From CAXXOK01 sp963664595 (GTDB lineage Bacteria > Bacillota > Clostridia > Christensenellales > Aristaeellaceae), in the NCBI GenBank assembly GCA_963664595.2, contig CAXXOK010000004.1:62001-126000 (forward strand): a stretch of 64,000 nucleotides of DNA. The letters run 5' to 3'. The notes below the pieces were generated by a model. It did not search any database and was not told the DNA's origin. It saw only the letters and a list, made by a program, of their open reading frames with translations. Below, in pieces: positions 1 through 10,893 of this stretch. Positions within the stretch are counted from its first letter, which is position 1, and every line of letters starts with the position of its first letter. The position numbers and the translations under genes were made by a program.

Positions 1-291
1 GTAGTAGTTCACTACCTGCTGGTAGCTGGAAAGCACGTCTTCTCCGGTAACTTTTTCGCCGTTTACTGTGGCCACCACTTCGTCCATTCCAATATTGAAG
101 GTGGTGGAAACCGCGTTGGTTACTTCTTCGTTTCCGGTTCCGGCATCAATCGACTGCAGCGTGGCGTATTCTTTATCCTGCGATCCGCGGATGATAAAGA
201 AGGCCGCTACCCCCAATATGATCAATGCCGCCACCACAATGATGATGATCTGATATCGCTTCATCTTCTGTTCTTTTTGATCCTGACTCAT
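1..291 (-). CDS. PrsA/SurA-like membrane-anchored foldase, N-terminal part (runs off the window)
   Basis: The frame opens at an ATG at 291 on the minus strand, behind an AGGAAAGGG ribosome binding site, and stays open for 97 codons to the edge, so the C-terminal part is missing. A short charged cytoplasmic segment (about residues 1-12) is followed by one hydrophobic segment (about 13-34), giving a membrane anchor with the rest outside. Residues about 71-97 contain VVATVNGEKVTGEDV, the opening motif of SurA/PrsA-type peptidyl-prolyl isomerase chaperones that help secreted proteins fold. The same motif occurs in the complete PrsA-like protein at 18138-19862 (VVATVNGEDITGAMV), so the two are probably paralogues. 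Whether a parvulin domain follows cannot be seen. Confidence 0.7.
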   Translation of the reverse strand, partial: MSQDQKEQKMKRYQIIIIVVAALIILGVAAFFIIRGSQDKEYATLQSIDAGTGNEEVTNAVSTTFNIGMDEVVATVNGEKVTGEDVLSSYQQVVNYY

Positions 292-451
292 TTTGTATAA
301 TACCCTTTCCTTCGTAAGCTTTATGACAAAAATAATCCACTGTCTACCATATTATTACACATGTGCATAGCATGCGCAAGGGTTTTGTCCATGGTGTGAA
401 GAATGTTGCAATTGCTACTTTACAAGCGTTTCACGATCCGGGAGGAGCTAT

Positions 452-907
452 ATGCACGTGATCATCCGCAAAAACGAGCGGAGATTGTACCTGATGGACG
501 GAGCCCGGGTGCTGCTCTGCGCCCCCGTGGGGCTGGGCCGGACGCCCGTCGGCGCCAAACAGCGGGAAGGGGACGGGAAAACGCCCGAAGGATCTTATCC
601 CTTGTGTTTGATCAAGCCAAACGGGAAATACGGCAGAAGCCTGGGCCTTGCCTATCCGGGGCTGGCCGACGCGCAGGCCGCGCTGGACAGCGGACTGATC
701 GCGCAGACCGACTATCAGGCCATCGCTTCCGCCTTGGCCGCGCACAGAAGGCCGCCCTGGGGCACGCCGCTTGGCGGTGAAATTTACATCCATGAGGGCG
801 GCGCGCAGGAGGACTGGACGCAGGGCTGCATCGCGCTCAATACCGGGGATATGGATCTTCTTTTTCCCCATCACGCAGAGATTGCCCGTGTGGATATCCT
901 TCCCTGA
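452..907 (+). CDS. L,D-transpeptidase (YkuD) family protein
   Basis: A 151-residue protein that is essentially one YkuD catalytic domain. GDGKTPEG (about 40-47) is the conserved substrate-loop segment. IHEGG with His114 and TQGCIAL with Cys126 form the HxGG...(S/T)xGC active site of enzymes that make 3-3 cross-links or attach proteins to peptidoglycan. There is no signal peptide, membrane segment or LysM domain, which is unusual for an enzyme that would act outside the membrane. It may instead be exported with a partner or process cytoplasmic muropeptides (inference). The ATG at 452 follows a strong GGAGGAG. A weak hairpin (GCCCATG/CATGGGC, 916-938) follows the gene. Family assignment is firm; exact substrate is unknown. 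Confidence 0.85.
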   Translation: MHVIIRKNERRLYLMDGARVLLCAPVGLGRTPVGAKQREGDGKTPEGSYPLCLIKPNGKYGRSLGLAYPGLADAQAALDSGLIAQTDYQAIASALAAHRRPPWGTPLGGEIYIHEGGAQEDWTQGCIALNTGDMDLLFPHHAEIARVDILP

Positions 908-1055
908 TCTCCCGCCCATGCGATGATTTTGGCATGGGCTTGAATTTGTAGCCCTCTTAATGGTACACTGACATATGCAATTCAGAGAATACGGTTTTTT
1001 CACCGCGGCCGGCGGTGCGGTATAAACACACATGCATAAACGAGGAGGCTTTTCC

Positions 1056-1937
1056 ATGAAGACAAAGGGTATTATTCTGGCGGGCGGCAAAGGAACGCGC
1101 CTATTTCCCATCACCAAAGCGGTATCCAAGCAGCTGCTTCCGATCTATGATAAGCCTTTGATCTACTATCCCCTGTCGGTGCTTCTGCTGGCCGGGATCC
1201 GGGACATCCTGATCATCTCCACGCCGGAGGACACCCCCCTGTACGAAAAGCTGCTGGGCGACGGAGACCGGATCGGCGTCCGTTTTTCCTATAAGGTGCA
1301 GGATACGCCGCGCGGCCTGGCGGACGCCTTTATACTCGGCGAGGATTTTATCGGGAAAGATCCCGTGTGCCTCATCCTCGGCGACAATGTGTTTTACGGC
1401 AAGGATCTGACACTTACGGTGAACAACGCGATCAGCAACAACCAGGGCGCCACCGTGTTCGGTTATCCCGTGCGCGATCCCCGCTCGTTCGGCGTGGTGG
1501 AGTTCGATCAGAACAATCACGTGATTTCCATCGAAGAAAAGCCGGAGAATCCCAAATCCATGTATGCCGTGCCGGGGCTCTATTTTTATGATAATGCGGT
1601 CGTTGAGATTGCGAAAAATATCCAGCCCTCCGCCCGCGGCGAGCTGGAAATCACCGCCGTGAACAACGAATACCTGCGCCGCGGACAATTGAACGTACAG
1701 CTGTTCGGGCGCGGCGTGGCCTGGCTGGACACGGGTTCTCCCGAGGGCATGCTCAAGGCCGCGGAGTTTGTGGAGGCCATCCAGAGCCGTCAGCGTTACC
1801 ATGTGTCCTGCATTGAGGAAATCGCCTGGCGGCGCGGCTTTATCACCACCGAGCAGCTGCTTGCCCTGGGACAGGAATACCATATGACCGATTACGGCCA
1901 GTACCTGATCGAGCTGGCAAACGAAACCATCCATTAA
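1056..1937 (+). CDS. rfbA: Glucose-1-phosphate thymidylyltransferase (dTDP-glucose pyrophosphorylase)
   Basis: Makes dTDP-glucose from dTTP and glucose 1-phosphate, the first step to dTDP-rhamnose and related surface sugars; cytoplasmic. The 293-residue length is normal for RmlA/RfbA. Near the N terminus it carries the nucleotide-binding signature GGKGTRLFP (about 10-18), followed by SKQLLPIYDKPLIYYP. GDNVFYG (about 112-118) supplies the metal-binding Asp, and EEKPENPKS is also typical. The ATG at 1056 is chosen because CGAGGAGG lies 8-15 bases upstream; an in-frame ATG at 1032 lies upstream of that site. A possible promoter (TTGAAT at 940, TACACT at 964) precedes it. It heads a tight four-gene run with a reductase, a NeuB-like synthase and an acetyltransferase. 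The usual partners rfbB and rfbC are not in the window. Confidence 0.93.
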   Translation: MKTKGIILAGGKGTRLFPITKAVSKQLLPIYDKPLIYYPLSVLLLAGIRDILIISTPEDTPLYEKLLGDGDRIGVRFSYKVQDTPRGLADAFILGEDFIGKDPVCLILGDNVFYGKDLTLTVNNAISNNQGATVFGYPVRDPRSFGVVEFDQNNHVISIEEKPENPKSMYAVPGLYFYDNAVVEIAKNIQPSARGELEITAVNNEYLRRGQLNVQLFGRGVAWLDTGSPEGMLKAAEFVEAIQSRQRYHVSCIEEIAWRRGFITTEQLLALGQEYHMTDYGQYLIELANETIH

Positions 1938-1969
1938 CCCCGTTCCCAAGGAAAGGAGTGGCGTACAGC

Positions 1970-2878
1970 ATGGCGAGTATTCTGGTCACGGGCGTTGCCG
2001 GTATGCTGGGTTCCAATATCGCGTATCTGCTGCGGCACAGGCATACCATCTGCGGCGTAGACCGAAACCATGTCCTGATCGAAGGCACGCACACCGAGAA
2101 GGATTCGGTGCTCAATATTGCGCTGCTCTCCCGGCTGATTGAGGAACACCATGTGGACACGCTCATCCACTGCGCCGCCATTGTAAACGTGGACGCGTGC
2201 GAAGTGCACCCCGATTACGCGGAGATCGTCAACGTCATCATGACGGACAACATCGCGTGGCTGTGCAAGGAAAAGCACGTCAAGCTGATCTATATCTCCT
2301 CCGACGCTGTATATTCCGGCGAAAAGGAGGGGCTGAACACCGAGGACGATACGCCCGCGCCTGTCAGCATCTACGGTAAAACCAAGCTCGCGGCGGAAAA
2401 GCTGGTGCTGGCCCGTCCGGGCAACCTGGCGCTGCGCACCAATATGTACGGTTTCAACTACCGGGAAAAGCTCAGCTTCGGCGAGTGGCTGCTGAAGTCG
2501 CTCACGGAAGAAGCGGAGCTGAATATGTTTTACGATATTCTCTTTTCCCCGCTGCTGGTCAACCATCTGGTCAATGTGATTGAGCTTTGTATAGAGAAAG
2601 ACCTCACCGGCCTGTACAACGCCGGGTGCACGGGGGCGATTTCCAAATACGATCTGGGGATTGCCTTTGCCGAAATCTTTGATCTGCCCAACGATATCAA
2701 GCGCGGCAGCATGAAGGATTTCCAGTTCAAAGCGCCCCGTACCCGGAACATGAGTCTGGACAACACCAAAATCAAACAGGCGCTGGGGATCAGCCTGCAA
2801 ACACCGCTGGAGGAAGTGCAGGCTTTCCGCGCGCTTTACGAGCAGGGATACGGCGATAAGCTGAAATCCGGCAAATAA
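1970..2878 (+). CDS. RmlD-like NAD(P)-dependent sugar-nucleotide reductase (extended SDR)
   Basis: A 302-residue extended short-chain dehydrogenase/reductase. TGVAGMLGSN (7-16) is the Rossmann dinucleotide-binding motif, and Ser110/Ser111 with YGKTK (Tyr135, Lys139) form the catalytic triad. IHCAAIVNVDACE is characteristic of the RmlD branch (dTDP-4-dehydrorhamnose reductase), which reduces the 4-keto group of a dTDP-sugar. It follows rfbA by 32 bases and precedes the NeuB-like gene by 18, so co-transcription is likely. The ATG at 1970 follows AAAGGAG; a GTG at 1958 overlaps the ribosome binding site and is unlikely to be used. Without rfbB/rfbC here, the exact substrate (rhamnose precursor or another keto-sugar) is open. 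Confidence 0.8.
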   Translation: MASILVTGVAGMLGSNIAYLLRHRHTICGVDRNHVLIEGTHTEKDSVLNIALLSRLIEEHHVDTLIHCAAIVNVDACEVHPDYAEIVNVIMTDNIAWLCKEKHVKLIYISSDAVYSGEKEGLNTEDDTPAPVSIYGKTKLAAEKLVLARPGNLALRTNMYGFNYREKLSFGEWLLKSLTEEAELNMFYDILFSPLLVNHLVNVIELCIEKDLTGLYNAGCTGAISKYDLGIAFAEIFDLPNDIKRGSMKDFQFKAPRTRNMSLDNTKIKQALGISLQTPLEEVQAFRALYEQGYGDKLKSGK

Positions 2879-2896
2879 CCGGTCAGGAGGATACAT

Positions 2897-3952
2897 ATGC
2901 GGCAGGGGCTGGAAAAAATCGGCTATACAGGCAAAGCGTACTTTATCGCGGATATCGCCGCCAACCACGACGGCGATCTGAGCCGCGCCCTTCAGCTGAT
3001 CGAGCAGGCAAAGGAAGCTGGCGCCGACGCCGCCAAGTTTCAAAATTTCCGGGCGGAAGGCATCGTAAGCCGCCGGGGCTTCGACACCATGAAAAAATCC
3101 GCTCATCAGGCCGCGTGGGCCAAATCCGTATACGAGGTGTATCAGGACGCCAGCCTGGACGCGGACTGGACGCCGCGCCTGAAGGAGAAGTGCGACGAGG
3201 TGGGCCTTGCCTACCTCACCAGCCCGTACGACGCCGCCTCCGTGGACGCTGTGGACCCGTATCTGGACGCCTATAAAATCGGCAGCGGTGATATTACCTG
3301 GCCGTACATCCTGGAGTATATCGCCAAAAAAGGCAAGCCGGTGCTGCTGGCCACGGGCGCATCGGATATTTCCGATGTCGTGCGCGCCTACCAAATTCTC
3401 CGCCCGCTGACAAGCGATCTGGTGCTGATGCAATGCAACACCAACTATACGGCCTCGGAGGACAACTTCCGCTATATCAACCTGAATGTTCTCAACACCT
3501 ACAAGGTGATGTTCCCCGATTGCGTGCCGGGCCTGTCCGACCACACCTATGGTCACGCCACGGTGCTTGGCGCGCTGGCTTTGGGCGCGAAAATCTTTGA
3601 AAAGCACTTTACCGACGATAACGGCCGCACAGGCCCGGACCACAAATTCTCCATGAATCCCGTCACCTGGAAGGCGATGGTCACTGCCGCGCGCCAGCTG
3701 GAACTGGCCATGGGCGACGGTGTGAAGCGCATTGAAGAAAACGAAACCGAATCCGCCGTGGTACAGCGCCGCGCGCTGTATACCCTGCGTGATCTGCGCG
3801 CGGGCGAGCTGATTGCCGTGGACGACCTGAAAGCCGTCCGGCCCGTCCGTGAGGGCGGCATCCCCCCCTACCGGGCCAACGAGGTGGTCGGGAAAACGGC
3901 GGCGCATGATGTGCAGGCGGATACGTGCCTGCGCCTGGAGGATGTACAATGA
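2897..3952 (+). CDS. NeuB-family nonulosonate (sialic acid-like) synthase with SAF domain
   Basis: This family condenses phosphoenolpyruvate with an N-acylated amino sugar to give nine-carbon sialic, legionaminic or pseudaminic acids. The 351-residue length fits. The N-terminal TIM barrel begins FIADIAANHDGDLSRA (about 16-31) with metal/PEP-binding residues and continues with AKFQNF, YKIGSGD (about 129-135) and the late barrel motif EKHF (about 235). The C-terminal 65 residues (about 285-351, with RRALYTLRDLRAGE) form the antifreeze-like SAF domain that closes the active site. The ribosome binding site is AGGAGG. The stop codon overlaps the next start (ATGA at 3949), so translation is coupled to the acetyltransferase. 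No cytidylyltransferase (NeuA) is seen, so the product is not identified. Confidence 0.85.
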   Translation: MRQGLEKIGYTGKAYFIADIAANHDGDLSRALQLIEQAKEAGADAAKFQNFRAEGIVSRRGFDTMKKSAHQAAWAKSVYEVYQDASLDADWTPRLKEKCDEVGLAYLTSPYDAASVDAVDPYLDAYKIGSGDITWPYILEYIAKKGKPVLLATGASDISDVVRAYQILRPLTSDLVLMQCNTNYTASEDNFRYINLNVLNTYKVMFPDCVPGLSDHTYGHATVLGALALGAKIFEKHFTDDNGRTGPDHKFSMNPVTWKAMVTAARQLELAMGDGVKRIEENETESAVVQRRALYTLRDLRAGELIAVDDLKAVRPVREGGIPPYRANEVVGKTAAHDVQADTCLRLEDVQ

Positions 3953-4485
3953 GGAGCGGCCATCTCATCCGGCTGGTGCCGCTGGAGCAGGAGGACCTGG
4001 AACCCCTCCGGCAGTGGCGCAACAATCCGGATTTCAGAAAATATTTCCGGGAATACCGCGTCATCAGCAAGGAAATGCAGCAGAACTGGTACCGGTTAAA
4101 GGTGCTCGGCGATCCCGGCACCATGATGTTTGCCATCCGCGATATCCGCACGGACGAGCTGCTGGGCTGCTGCGGACTTTGCTATATCAACTGGGTGCAC
4201 CGCAACGCCGATCTGTCGCTGTATATCGGCTGGCAGAACGCCTATATCGATACCGTGGGCTATGCCGAGGAAAGCTGCCGCCTTCTGTTTGCCTATGGCT
4301 TTCAGGAGCTGGGGCTGGAAAAAATATGGACAGAAATCTATGAATTTGACGAGCCGAAATACACGCTCTATCAAAAGCTGGGCTTTCAGCAGGACGGCCT
4401 TTTGCGCAGACAATACCAGTACGACGGCAAGTTCTGGGCCTCCCGCATGCTCTCCCTGTTGAAAGACGAATTTCCCGCCGGGTAG
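3949..4485 (+). CDS. GNAT-family N-acetyltransferase (RimJ/RimL-like)
   Basis: A 178-residue GNAT protein of the RimJ/RimL type: an N-terminal IRLVPLEQEDLEPLRQWRN segment, a central acceptor-binding fold and a C-terminal YQKLGFQQDGLLR typical of the acetyl-CoA-binding end. Its start overlaps the NeuB-like stop by four bases, so it is translationally coupled to it. In nonulosonate pathways an acetyltransferase (the PseH/FlmH type) acetylates the amino sugar before NeuB acts, so acetylation of a sugar intermediate is the likely job, by context. A role on ribosomal or other protein N termini cannot be excluded from sequence alone. Confidence 0.78.
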   Translation: MRSGHLIRLVPLEQEDLEPLRQWRNNPDFRKYFREYRVISKEMQQNWYRLKVLGDPGTMMFAIRDIRTDELLGCCGLCYINWVHRNADLSLYIGWQNAYIDTVGYAEESCRLLFAYGFQELGLEKIWTEIYEFDEPKYTLYQKLGFQQDGLLRRQYQYDGKFWASRMLSLLKDEFPAG

Positions 4486-4573
4486 TTGGCGATTGTTCCA
4501 AGCCCGCCCGCATATCGCACTGCGACGTGGGTGCAGGAAAGAAATCAGGCATATTGCCCTATCCACAAAGAAG

Positions 4574-4611
4574 TACCGCAGGTATACTGGCGTTATACCT
4601 GCGGCTTTTTA
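4574..4611 (+). terminator. Rho-independent terminator of the sugar cluster
   Basis: CCGCAGGTAT and ATACCTGCGG form a perfect 10-bp stem with a 9-base loop, followed by five T residues. It lies 90 bases after the acetyltransferase stop and also separates this cluster from the convergent GH43 gene. Confidence 0.85.
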
Positions 4612-4668
4612 TAAAGAAAACGACTAAAAGACGATGATCATCCCTTGCCATAAAGTTATAACTGAATA

Positions 4669-6180
4669 TCAATCCAGTCCGCCCGGCCCGTCATGCAGAT
4701 ACCGGAAATCTGTAAAGTCCGCCGCACCGTCCACCCCGTCCCGGGTGAACAGCGCAATCCGCGCGCCCTTCCATACGCCTTCGCTCAACATGCCCGTTGT
4801 TACAAACGCAAAGGTTTTTCCGCCGTCCGTACTGTAGGAAAACACTGCCTGGGCAAGGTGCTGGATACCGATGCGCAGCACGATTTCCTCCGCCGCAATT
4901 GTTGGCGCGCCGTTTCTGAAGTTCATGGCCTGCGTAGTAATGTAGAGCTTTCCGTACATCTTTTGCACGCCGATAAATACCGGCGCGCTGCCAAACAGCA
5001 TCAGCCCCGCCGTTTGGAAATCCACCATGCTAACGGCGGACAGCGTAACACAGATCAATCCACTTGCGCCCATCAGCTTTTGCGTTATCACGTTGGGGAT
5101 GTTCAGCGCGTTGCCCGCCACGTTACGGCTTTTCAGACGCAGAAAACCCTTTCTTTCCGTCAGCGACCAATCCTCGTCCACGGGGTTGTGGTTCCACTGC
5201 CACTGGGGAGAAAGCTGACCGGACGCAAAGGGATCCGACGTCTGCGGCGCACAGGGTGCGCAGGCGTTTTCAATTGCCGGTTTTTGCCATTGCAGCACGG
5301 GATGGCCGCAAAGCGCGTCCTCCGAATCCCGCTCGCCGATCACCGGCCAATCCCGGTCCCACACGGCGGGCTGCAAATGGCACACGCGCCCCGCCACGCC
5401 CGTGGAGGAGAAATGCAGAAACCACCACTCCCCCTCCGGCGTATCCACCAGCGCGCCCTGATGGGGGCCGTTTACCCAGGTATTCCCCTGCGCAAGCACC
5501 CCCTGCTTTTCGTAAGGGCCGTAAATACTCCGGGAGCGCAATGCGGTTTCCCAGCCCATCGGCACGGAGCCTTCCGGGATCACCAGATAGTAATATCCGT
5601 TTCGTTTGTACAGCTTCGTGCCCTCGGCCACGGGGCCGTTATACACCTCCACCCCGTCGTCCAGCAGCGCGGCGCCGTCAGGCGACATGCGATGGATAAA
5701 AATCGGCCCCGCGCCCCACTGCGAGCGCCCGAGGTATGCCTGGCCGTCGTCATCCCAAAAGGGGCAGGGATCCTCCCACCGGTATGCGGACCGGATGAGC
5801 CGCGGCTCGCTCCACCGGCCCTTCGGATCGGCCGATTGCAGCATGAAAAGCCCCTCGTCCGGGGTGCAAAAATAGACGTAGAACATCCCTTCATGGCAGC
5901 GGATGGACGGCGCCCAGCTGCCGCTGCCGTATTTTTTGAGATGGTCATAGTCCGTGCCGGGCAGTAGCCGGTCGTACAGCCGGTTGATAATCCGCCAATT
6001 GACCAAATCGGTGGAATGCAGCAGCGGCATCCCCATAAAATGGAACTCCGAGCAGACCATGTAATAGTCCCCGCCGACGCGGATGACATCCGGATCGGAA
6101 TAATCCGCAAACAGCACGGGATTTTTATACGTACCGTTTCCCTGATCGCCCCACGCCGGGGTGTACGGCGATTTTTTCAT
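4669..6180 (-). CDS. Glycoside hydrolase family 43 (beta-xylosidase / arabinofuranosidase type)
   Basis: A 503-residue intracellular GH43 enzyme (no signal peptide) that would hydrolyse xylo- or arabino-oligosaccharides. The five-bladed propeller starts KNPVLFADYSDPDVIRVG, where Asp29 is the expected general base. RWEDPCPFWDDDGQAYL supplies the pKa-modulating Asp137, and PVAEGTKLYKR supplies the acid Glu186. From about residue 320 a second beta-sandwich domain follows (GH43 C-terminal, DUF1349-like, with the AGLMLF segment), which in this family helps shape the active site. The start has AAAGGAG 11 bases upstream. No transporter or regulator for xylan is adjacent, so substrate specificity is inferred from family only. 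Confidence 0.88.
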   Translation of the reverse strand: MKKSPYTPAWGDQGNGTYKNPVLFADYSDPDVIRVGGDYYMVCSEFHFMGMPLLHSTDLVNWRIINRLYDRLLPGTDYDHLKKYGSGSWAPSIRCHEGMFYVYFCTPDEGLFMLQSADPKGRWSEPRLIRSAYRWEDPCPFWDDDGQAYLGRSQWGAGPIFIHRMSPDGAALLDDGVEVYNGPVAEGTKLYKRNGYYYLVIPEGSVPMGWETALRSRSIYGPYEKQGVLAQGNTWVNGPHQGALVDTPEGEWWFLHFSSTGVAGRVCHLQPAVWDRDWPVIGERDSEDALCGHPVLQWQKPAIENACAPCAPQTSDPFASGQLSPQWQWNHNPVDEDWSLTERKGFLRLKSRNVAGNALNIPNVITQKLMGASGLICVTLSAVSMVDFQTAGLMLFGSAPVFIGVQKMYGKLYITTQAMNFRNGAPTIAAEEIVLRIGIQHLAQAVFSYSTDGGKTFAFVTTGMLSEGVWKGARIALFTRDGVDGAADFTDFRYLHDGPGGLD

Positions 6181-6268
6181 GATTGAACGGCTCCTTTTCC
6201 TTTAACATTTACTGTTATCCATTGTACAGCCGGAGGAAACAAAATTTCAACAGCCGTATGGAAATCTA

Positions 6269-6296
6269 TTGACATCATAGGGAAACGGCGTATAAT
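6269..6296 (+). promoter_or_regulatory. Sigma-A promoter of clpB
   Basis: TTGACA at 6269-6274 and TATAAT at 6291-6296 are both perfect consensus hexamers with a 16-bp spacer. Predicted start of transcription is near 6303, immediately before the CtsR-type operator. Confidence 0.88.
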
Positions 6297-6306
6297 AATC
6301 ATTGAA

Positions 6307-6323
6307 GGTCAAAGATAGTCAAT
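6307..6323 (+). promoter_or_regulatory. CtsR-type heat-shock operator
   Basis: GGTCAAAGATAGTCAAT matches the CtsR heptad direct repeat (GGTCAAA-N3-GGTCAAA pattern) at all but about two positions. It sits just past the predicted transcription start, where a bound repressor would block clpB. CtsR is the known class III heat-shock repressor of low-GC Gram-positives; the ctsR gene is not in the window. Confidence 0.82.
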
Positions 6324-6358
6324 AACTGTTGAAGGCCTGTTGCAAGGAGGCATGAGAT

Positions 6359-8953
<2,595 letters not shown>

Positions 8954-8973
8954 CCAATCTCCCAATCGATACA

Positions 8974-9003
8974 CAACCCCCCACGTTTTACACGCGGGGG
9001 GTT
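8974..9003 (+). terminator. GC-rich hairpin after clpB
   Basis: AACCCCCC and GGGGGGTT pair around a short interior, making a strong stem 20 bases after the clpB stop. The T-tract is weak (TTGACATGTTTT), so it may act as an inefficient terminator or mRNA-stabilising hairpin. Confidence 0.6.
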
Positions 9004-9054
9004 GACATGTTTTGGGACCAACGGTACCATGGAGCCCGTAAAGGAGTATGATTT

Positions 9055-10803
9055 ATGAAGGAATTAACGGTAAGCGCAATTTACCATATGCCGTGGCTGG
9101 AATACCGGCACGCCATGCCCGACGGCCGTATTGTGATCCGGCTGCGCACGGCGCGGGGCGATTTTGAGCGCGTGGTGCTGAAAACCGCCAATCAATACAG
9201 TATCTCCGATCCATTCGGCAGCGGCGGTCAATACGAAATGACGGTCGCCTACCGCGACACGATGTTTGATTACTACGAAGCGATTTTCGAGGTCCGCGAT
9301 CCTCGGCTGAAATACCTGTTCGTCCTCTACGCGGACTACGCCCGCGTTTACAAGCTGGACGGCACAGGCCTGCGCGTTGGAGAAAACACCTTCGACGATA
9401 TTTCCGAGTGCTTTGCCTTTTCCTATGTTTACCCGCCGGATCCCATGCCCGCCTGGGCGCGCGGTTGTGTGGGCTACCAGATATTCCCGGACCGTTTCCG
9501 CCGTGAAGGCCCGCCGGAGAACGGGCTGGAGCCGTGGGAATCCAACCGGGTGCAAAGCGAGTACCGTTTCGGCGGCAACGTAAGCGGCATCCGCACCGCC
9601 CTGCCCTATCTAAAGGAGCTGGGCGTACAGATGCTTTACACTACACCCATCTTCACCAGCGACAGCGCCCACCGCTACAACACCTTCGACTATTACCGGA
9701 TTGATCCACTGCTGGGCACGATGGACGATTTCAAAGCCCTTGTGGAAGAAGCCCACGCGCTGGATATCCGGATTATTCTGGACGGTGTTTTCAACCACTG
9801 CGGCCTCGGCTTTGCGCCCTTTGCGGACGCTAAGGAAAAGGGCGATGAAAGCGAGTATTACGACTGGTTTTTCTTTGACGATCTGGAGCCCTTCGGCTAC
9901 CGCGCCTTCGGCCACGAAGCCTATATGCCCAAGCTGAACCTGCAAAACGAAAGCTGCGCCAACTATTTTCTGGAGGTCGGCGAATACTGGCTGAAAGAGT
10001 ACAAGGTGGATGGCTGGCGGCTGGATGTAAGCCCCGAGGTATACCCCGCCTTCTGGCACGATTATCACCGCATGATGAAGCAGATCAACCCCGACAGCCT
10101 GATGATCGCCGAATGCTGGGACGACAGCCGCGAATGGCTGTCCACCGGCAACCTGTTCGACACCACCATGCACTATGTGTTAAGCCGCAATATCTGGAAG
10201 CGGTTCGCGCTGCAATGCATTGACCTGAAAAACTTCGATGCCGCCGTAAACGAAGCCGCCATGCACTACCCCCAGCGCAATCAGGACGTGCTGTGGTCAT
10301 TCCTTGGCTCGCACGACACCAAGCGCTTTCTCACCCGCGCGGACGGCGACATCCGCAAGCTGCGCGGCGCGGCATTTTTCCAGTTCACGTTTATGGGTAT
10401 CCCCATCATTTACTACGGCGACGAACTGGGCATGGAGGGCGGCGCCGATCCGGATAACCGCCGGGCCATGCGCTGGGATACCGTGGAAGGCAATCCGACG
10501 CACGCGCATTTTCAAACGCTGGCCAGGCTGCGGCAGCAAAACGAAGCCCTCCAAAGCGGCGCGTTTCGCACGTGGAAGGTTCTTGACGGCGGCCTGTATG
10601 CCTATGAGCGTTTCACGCAGAACCAGCACCTGCTGTGTGTGCTGAACACCGGCATGGAACCGGTGCAGACCCTGCTGCTACTGCCCGGAGCGCTGCGCAA
10701 TAATGCCGAGCTGACCGACCTTTATACACAAAAAAAGCTGCCCGTCAGGGAAGGCAGCGTGCTGATCTCTCTGGATGCAATGGAAGGCTATATTCTATCG
10801 TAA
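9055..10803 (+). CDS. GH13 alpha-amylase-family enzyme (neopullulanase / cyclomaltodextrinase type)
   Basis: A 582-residue cytoplasmic enzyme. An N-terminal beta-sandwich (about 1-125, CBM34-like position) precedes the catalytic barrel, as in neopullulanases, cyclomaltodextrinases and maltogenic amylases that open cyclic or short alpha-glucans. Barrel landmarks: YQIFPDRFRR (141-150), DGVFNHCG (243-250), GWRLDVSPEV with nucleophile Asp324, IAECWDD with acid Glu353, and FLGSHDTKRF with Asp421. MPKLNLQN (291-298) is the usual conserved region V segment of this group. The ribosome binding site AAAGGAG precedes the ATG. It is followed convergently by the zinc-ribbon membrane gene. Exact substrate cannot be told. 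Confidence 0.9.
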   Translation: MKELTVSAIYHMPWLEYRHAMPDGRIVIRLRTARGDFERVVLKTANQYSISDPFGSGGQYEMTVAYRDTMFDYYEAIFEVRDPRLKYLFVLYADYARVYKLDGTGLRVGENTFDDISECFAFSYVYPPDPMPAWARGCVGYQIFPDRFRREGPPENGLEPWESNRVQSEYRFGGNVSGIRTALPYLKELGVQMLYTTPIFTSDSAHRYNTFDYYRIDPLLGTMDDFKALVEEAHALDIRIILDGVFNHCGLGFAPFADAKEKGDESEYYDWFFFDDLEPFGYRAFGHEAYMPKLNLQNESCANYFLEVGEYWLKEYKVDGWRLDVSPEVYPAFWHDYHRMMKQINPDSLMIAECWDDSREWLSTGNLFDTTMHYVLSRNIWKRFALQCIDLKNFDAAVNEAAMHYPQRNQDVLWSFLGSHDTKRFLTRADGDIRKLRGAAFFQFTFMGIPIIYYGDELGMEGGADPDNRRAMRWDTVEGNPTHAHFQTLARLRQQNEALQSGAFRTWKVLDGGLYAYERFTQNQHLLCVLNTGMEPVQTLLLLPGALRNNAELTDLYTQKKLPVREGSVLISLDAMEGYILS

Positions 10804-10893
10804 CCTGTTTTCTGCCCGTATGCCTCACGGTTTCGCGCCCGCGCTACCCGCAGCGGCACGCAGCCGCCCGGCATGCGGGCATTTTCCCGTGGA

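Noticed and set aside
1934..3949. Minus-strand open frame of about 670 codons opposite the reductase and NeuB-like genes
   Set aside because: Both plus-strand genes are complete with catalytic motifs and ribosome binding sites; the opposite frame has none.
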